From Raineyella sp964528755 (lineage in GTDB: Bacteria > Actinomycetota > Actinomycetes > Propionibacteriales > Propionibacteriaceae), in the NCBI GenBank assembly GCA_964528755.1, contig CAZGWN010000005.1, positions 3,395-67,394 of the forward strand: a DNA stretch of 64,000 nucleotides, in the 5' to 3' direction. Shown piece after piece: positions 60,853 through 64,000 of the stretch. The position numbers were made by a program, and so were the translations under genes. Each line of letters opens with the position of its first letter. The stretch's first letter is position 1. The notes under the pieces were generated by a model. That model worked only from the letters and a program-made list of their open reading frames with translations. It was not told the DNA's origin and searched no databases.

Positions 60853-63642
60853 GTGAACGCTCCCCCCATCCCGGGCCGACGCCCGCGGCGGTCCGTGCCG
60901 GCGGCTCTGGCCACCCTGGCAGCCGTCCTGGCCACGGCGATACTCGGCGCGACCCCGGCCGTGGCCGGTCCGCCCCGGTCGCCGAGCCCCGCCGACGGCT
61001 ACCACTACGTCGACTGCGCTGCCGCATCCGATGGCGACGGCAGCCACACCCGGCCCTGGAACTCCCTGGTCTCGGCGAGCTCACACGAGCTGGGCCCGGG
61101 CGAGGCCCTGTTGTTCAAGCGCGGCACCACCTGTCGCGGGGCGCTCACCCCGACGGGCTCCGGCGCCGAGGGATCGCCCATCGTGATCGACGCGTACGGG
61201 GACCCGACGGCCGCCACGCCGGTCATCGCCGGCGACGGGGTGCCGGAGACGGTCCTGCTGAGGAACCAGCAGTACTGGGAGATCCGGAACCTGGAGATCA
61301 CCAACGCCGATCCGGACCCGGCCGCCCAGTACCGCTCCCAGCGCCGAGGGGTGGTGATCAGCAATGTCGACGCGGGCAGACTCACCCACTTCCGGCTGGA
61401 GAACCTGTTCATCCATGACGTGCTGGGCGAGGGGAGGAAGGACCTCGGCGGGTCGGGTGCGATCCAGCTCGAGGTCGACACCCAGGACGGGCAGACCCGT
61501 TCGTGGTTCGACGACACGGTGATCACCGGCAACCGGATCGAGAACGTCAACCGATCGGGCATCAACATGTCCACGGTGTGGAAGTGTCGGGCCGAGATGG
61601 CCTGGGATTCCCCGTGCAATCCGCGTGACCCCGACGCCACGCCGTTCGTCCCGTCGACCGGGCTCATCATCCGGAAGAACCGGCTCACGAACATCGGCGG
61701 TGACGGCATCGTCGTCCAGATGAACGACGGCGCCATCGTGGAGTCGAACTATCTGGAGCGCGGTGCCGCCCGATACAACTCGCACAACGCGGGGATCTGG
61801 GTGTGGAACTCCGACAACACGCTGTTCCAGTACAACGTTGTCACGAATATGCAGAAGATCAATCAGAACGACGGCACGGCCTGGGATGCCGACTACGGGT
61901 CCCGCAACACCGTGTTCCAGTACAACCTCAGCTATGACAATGCCGGTGGCGGCATGTTCTTCTGCGGCTGCGGAAACTGGAAGATCGAGGGGCTGGGATT
62001 TGCCACCGACGTGGTCCACCGCTACAACATCTCGATCGCCGACGGTGAGGCCGCCGAACTGGCCGACATCTCCGGGAATGTGAACGCCCGGCGCTACCAG
62101 TTCCTGTCCGGGGTGACCGACTCGACCTCGTACAACAACACCATCATCCTGGCCGACCCCGAACAGGGTCGCCAGCAGGTCAACGGCACCAACGACACCG
62201 GCAACGGCCTGCTGATGGGCAACAACCTGCTGGTGACGACCGGTGAGGTCGCCCCGGACACGTACGACACGACGACCAACGTCCTCACCTGGCTGAACAA
62301 CGCTTTCTCAGGACCGGGCATCAACTGGCCCGCCGGGACGAACAACGTCACGCTCACCGATCCGCTGCTGGAGGACGTGGCGGGCACCGATCCGATCTCG
62401 GCGTTCCTGGCGCGCAGCCCGCAACTGGCCTCCGCCGGTGTGCCGATCGCCCCGGCCGGGACGTACGACATCGCAGGCAACGAGGTGCCCGAGGGCTGCG
62501 CCCCGGATATCGGCGCGTTCCAGTTCTCCGACCCCGGCCGCCGGGAGTGCGCCCGGTCCTGGGAGGACCGCACGGTCCGGCCCGGGGAGACACTGACGAT
62601 CCCGGTGCGCGCCAATGCGACGCTGAAGGTCAGCGGGAAGGTCACCGGCCAGGAGGCGATGGTGGTGACGACCCCGTCCGGTCTCGCCCAGACCGCGACC
62701 CGCGATCCTCGGGGTGGCACCGTGTCCACGATCGTGCGGACCTCCACCGATCCTGATCCCACGCTGACCATCACCTGCGGGCGGAGCGGGTGCCGGCAGG
62801 TGACGGTCACGGATGCGGCCGACGACATGGTCGACGGGTCGTTCGAATCGCTGAAGAACTCGCCGTGGTACCTGTCGCCGTGGACGAGCTGGGTCAGTCC
62901 CTGGAGCGGCACCGCCGCGCAGAGGGCCCGGCAGGCCGCCGAGCTGCGGACGTCCGACGCCTCCACCGGCGTGGTGGCCGCCGGGACGTACGGCGCACGG
63001 ATCACCTCGGCCGAGCCGAAGCTGGCCCAGGACAACATCCCGGTACAGGGCGGAACAGGCTACCGGATCGCCGCGTGGACCCGTCCTGCCGCCGGGGCCG
63101 AGCCGTTGACCTTCACCCTCTACCCGTTCGTCGACAACGTCATCGGCACGGACCCGATCGCGACGTTCTCCGTGCCGTCCGGCGATGACGGCCCGGTACG
63201 TCTCGACGAGCGGTTCGTCATGCCCGAAGGTGTGAGTGCGGTCACCGTGCTGATCACCCAGGACGGGCTGCCCTCCGGTGCCGAGGCGAGCCTGGACAAC
63301 CTCACGCTCACCCCGGACGACTCCCGGCCGAGGGTCACCCGGCAACCGGCCGACGTGACGGTGACGGCAGGGAATGCGGCGGCGTTGCTCGCCGAGTTCG
63401 CCGGCAACGACGCCCCCCGGATCGAGTGGCAGACGTTGTCCCGCGGCGGTTGGACACCCGTGCGGGCGACCAAGCTCGGGCAGGAGGGCCAGACCGAGCG
63501 GACCGCGAGGCTGGTGCTCGACGACGTACAGGAATCGGACTCGGGGACCAAGTTCCGCGCCGTGGCGAGGAACAGCTCGGGGACGGTGACGACCAAGGTC
63601 GTCACCCTGCGGGTGGAGAGCCGGGACTATCCGCGGCAGTGA
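60853..63642 (+). CDS. Secreted right-handed beta-helix protein with C-terminal binding domains
   Basis: A 929-residue exported protein. The signal peptide is ~1-39 (AALATLAAVLATAILGATPAVA-type, ending AVA). A pectate-lyase-like parallel beta-helix (~45-560) follows, with repeated Asn-rich turns such as NRIENVNRSGINMSTVW, NRLTNIGGDGIVVQMNDG and YNVVTNMQKINQNDGTAWDA. Next is an immunoglobulin-like stretch (~575-660), then a carbohydrate-binding-like jelly roll (~660-830, DDMVDGSFESLKNSPWY) and an Ig-like domain near the C-terminus (~840-925). It probably cleaves or binds plant or microbial polysaccharide; substrate unknown. GTG 60853 follows GGAAGAGG. Under LacI control. Confidence 0.85.
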   Translation: MNAPPIPGRRPRRSVPAALATLAAVLATAILGATPAVAGPPRSPSPADGYHYVDCAAASDGDGSHTRPWNSLVSASSHELGPGEALLFKRGTTCRGALTPTGSGAEGSPIVIDAYGDPTAATPVIAGDGVPETVLLRNQQYWEIRNLEITNADPDPAAQYRSQRRGVVISNVDAGRLTHFRLENLFIHDVLGEGRKDLGGSGAIQLEVDTQDGQTRSWFDDTVITGNRIENVNRSGINMSTVWKCRAEMAWDSPCNPRDPDATPFVPSTGLIIRKNRLTNIGGDGIVVQMNDGAIVESNYLERGAARYNSHNAGIWVWNSDNTLFQYNVVTNMQKINQNDGTAWDADYGSRNTVFQYNLSYDNAGGGMFFCGCGNWKIEGLGFATDVVHRYNISIADGEAAELADISGNVNARRYQFLSGVTDSTSYNNTIILADPEQGRQQVNGTNDTGNGLLMGNNLLVTTGEVAPDTYDTTTNVLTWLNNAFSGPGINWPAGTNNVTLTDPLLEDVAGTDPISAFLARSPQLASAGVPIAPAGTYDIAGNEVPEGCAPDIGAFQFSDPGRRECARSWEDRTVRPGETLTIPVRANATLKVSGKVTGQEAMVVTTPSGLAQTATRDPRGGTVSTIVRTSTDPDPTLTITCGRSGCRQVTVTDAADDMVDGSFESLKNSPWYLSPWTSWVSPWSGTAAQRARQAAELRTSDASTGVVAAGTYGARITSAEPKLAQDNIPVQGGTGYRIAAWTRPAAGAEPLTFTLYPFVDNVIGTDPIATFSVPSGDDGPVRLDERFVMPEGVSAVTVLITQDGLPSGAEASLDNLTLTPDDSRPRVTRQPADVTVTAGNAAALLAEFAGNDAPRIEWQTLSRGGWTPVRATKLGQEGQTERTARLVLDDVQESDSGTKFRAVARNSSGTVTTKVVTLRVESRDYPRQ

Positions 63643-63818
63643 GCCACCAGGCGGGTCGTCCGGCCCGGCGGCGGAGGCAACCGGACCCGGTGCCACCCCC
63701 GCCCGGGGTGCGGGGGCCGCCCCCGGCACCCCCCCAACACCCACCCCACCGCCCGGCGGGGGGGGGCCCCCCCGGCTACCGGGGCCCCCCCACGCCGGGG
63801 TTCCGGGTGCCTCGCCGG
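63643..63818. other. Homopolymer-rich convergent intergenic region
   Basis: About 176 bp of nearly pure G/C with runs of up to eight identical bases. GCCCGGCGGGGGGGGCCCCCCCGGC-type inverted sequences can form several strong hairpins and probably terminate both converging genes. Runs like these are error-prone in sequencing. Confidence 0.45.
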
Positions 63819-64000
63819 TCAGCCGCCGAACACGCTCGCGACGGCCTCGCTCGGCCCGTCGACCCGGACCGGCCCGCCATCGGGGAGGTCCCAGCACTCG
63901 ATCGCCACGATCGGCACACCGGTCCGGACGGCGAGCGCCACCTCGCTGAGAGTTCCCCAGCTGCACCCCACGGCGATGACGGCATCGGCACTGCGCACCA
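63819..64000 (-). CDS. SLOG/TIGR00725-like protein, 3' end only
   Basis: The last 60 codons of a gene that begins beyond the window. The visible part contains DAVIAVGCSWGTLSEVALAV followed by RTGVPIVAIECWDLPDGGPV. The GGSWGTLSE-type nucleotide-binding loop is characteristic of LOG/SLOG Rossmann proteins (TIGR00725), with a Cys where the second Gly is usual. Such domains bind nucleotides or nucleotide-derived ligands. It ends at TGA 63819. Function cannot be assigned. Confidence 0.75.
   Translation of the reverse strand, partial: VRSADAVIAVGCSWGTLSEVALAVRTGVPIVAIECWDLPDGGPVRVDGPSEAVASVFGG

Overview
The window is about 70% GC, with dense genes, strong third-position G/C bias, many GTG starts and several apparently leaderless genes. 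This fits a high-GC Actinomycetota chromosome. A Propionibacteriaceae-type bacterium is plausible, but that is inferred only from gene content and order (leuS-comEA-comEC-holA, pdxR/pdxST, riboswitch-gcvPTH-sdaA, DUF222/HNH). No rRNA, insertion sequence, CRISPR array, integrase or phage gene was seen.

Positions 1-10.4 kb hold a core block on the minus strand: the 5' part of holA, comEC, comEA, leuS and a DUF4192 gene. Two pairs of DnaA-box-like sequences flank leuS-DUF4192. A secreted or anchored protein, a DedA-family protein and a MocR/PdxR-type regulator follow; the regulator lacks the PLP-binding lysine. Positions 10.5-21 kb hold PLP biosynthesis (pdxS-pdxT), an 0.84-kb non-coding stretch, a tandem glycine riboswitch driving gcvP-gcvT-gcvH-sdaA (glycine and serine breakdown), and nagB-nagA (aminosugar use).

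Positions 21-42 kb hold a DUF72 gene, a YbhF-type exporter behind a palindromic operator, an MgtA-type magnesium ATPase, a GTPase-DUF697 protein, a large beta-galactosidase, an FAD oxidoreductase, a baeRF protein next to a macrodomain protein, several oxidoreductases, a winged-helix protein, a double GNAT protein, the peroxide pair ohrR-ohr, DUF1345 and VOC genes.

Positions 42-49.7 kb form a catabolic island of two minus-strand operons around a GntR/FCD regulator. One operon encodes a triosephosphate-isomerase-like protein, an RpiB-like isomerase and a fused DhaK-DhaL kinase. The other encodes a TIM-barrel isomerase/epimerase, a 3-hydroxyacyl-CoA-dehydrogenase-fold dehydrogenase and an anion-type MFS transporter. 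A near-identical 12-bp operator lies at both promoters. The kinase and two isomerases match the known route from erythrulose to D-erythrose 4-phosphate; the other genes suggest that an acid sugar is the input. A truncated divergent ORF and a permease remnant beside it look like a deletion scar.

Positions 50-64 kb are accessory: a DUF222/HNH gene, two divergent secreted zinc metalloproteases with chitin-binding-type modules (one cut by an in-frame amber codon), an HNH gene, small genes, an atypical class II tRNA-like element, an S33 peptidase, a LacI regulator with its operator in the promoter of a secreted beta-helix protein, and the 3' end of a SLOG/TIGR00725-like gene.
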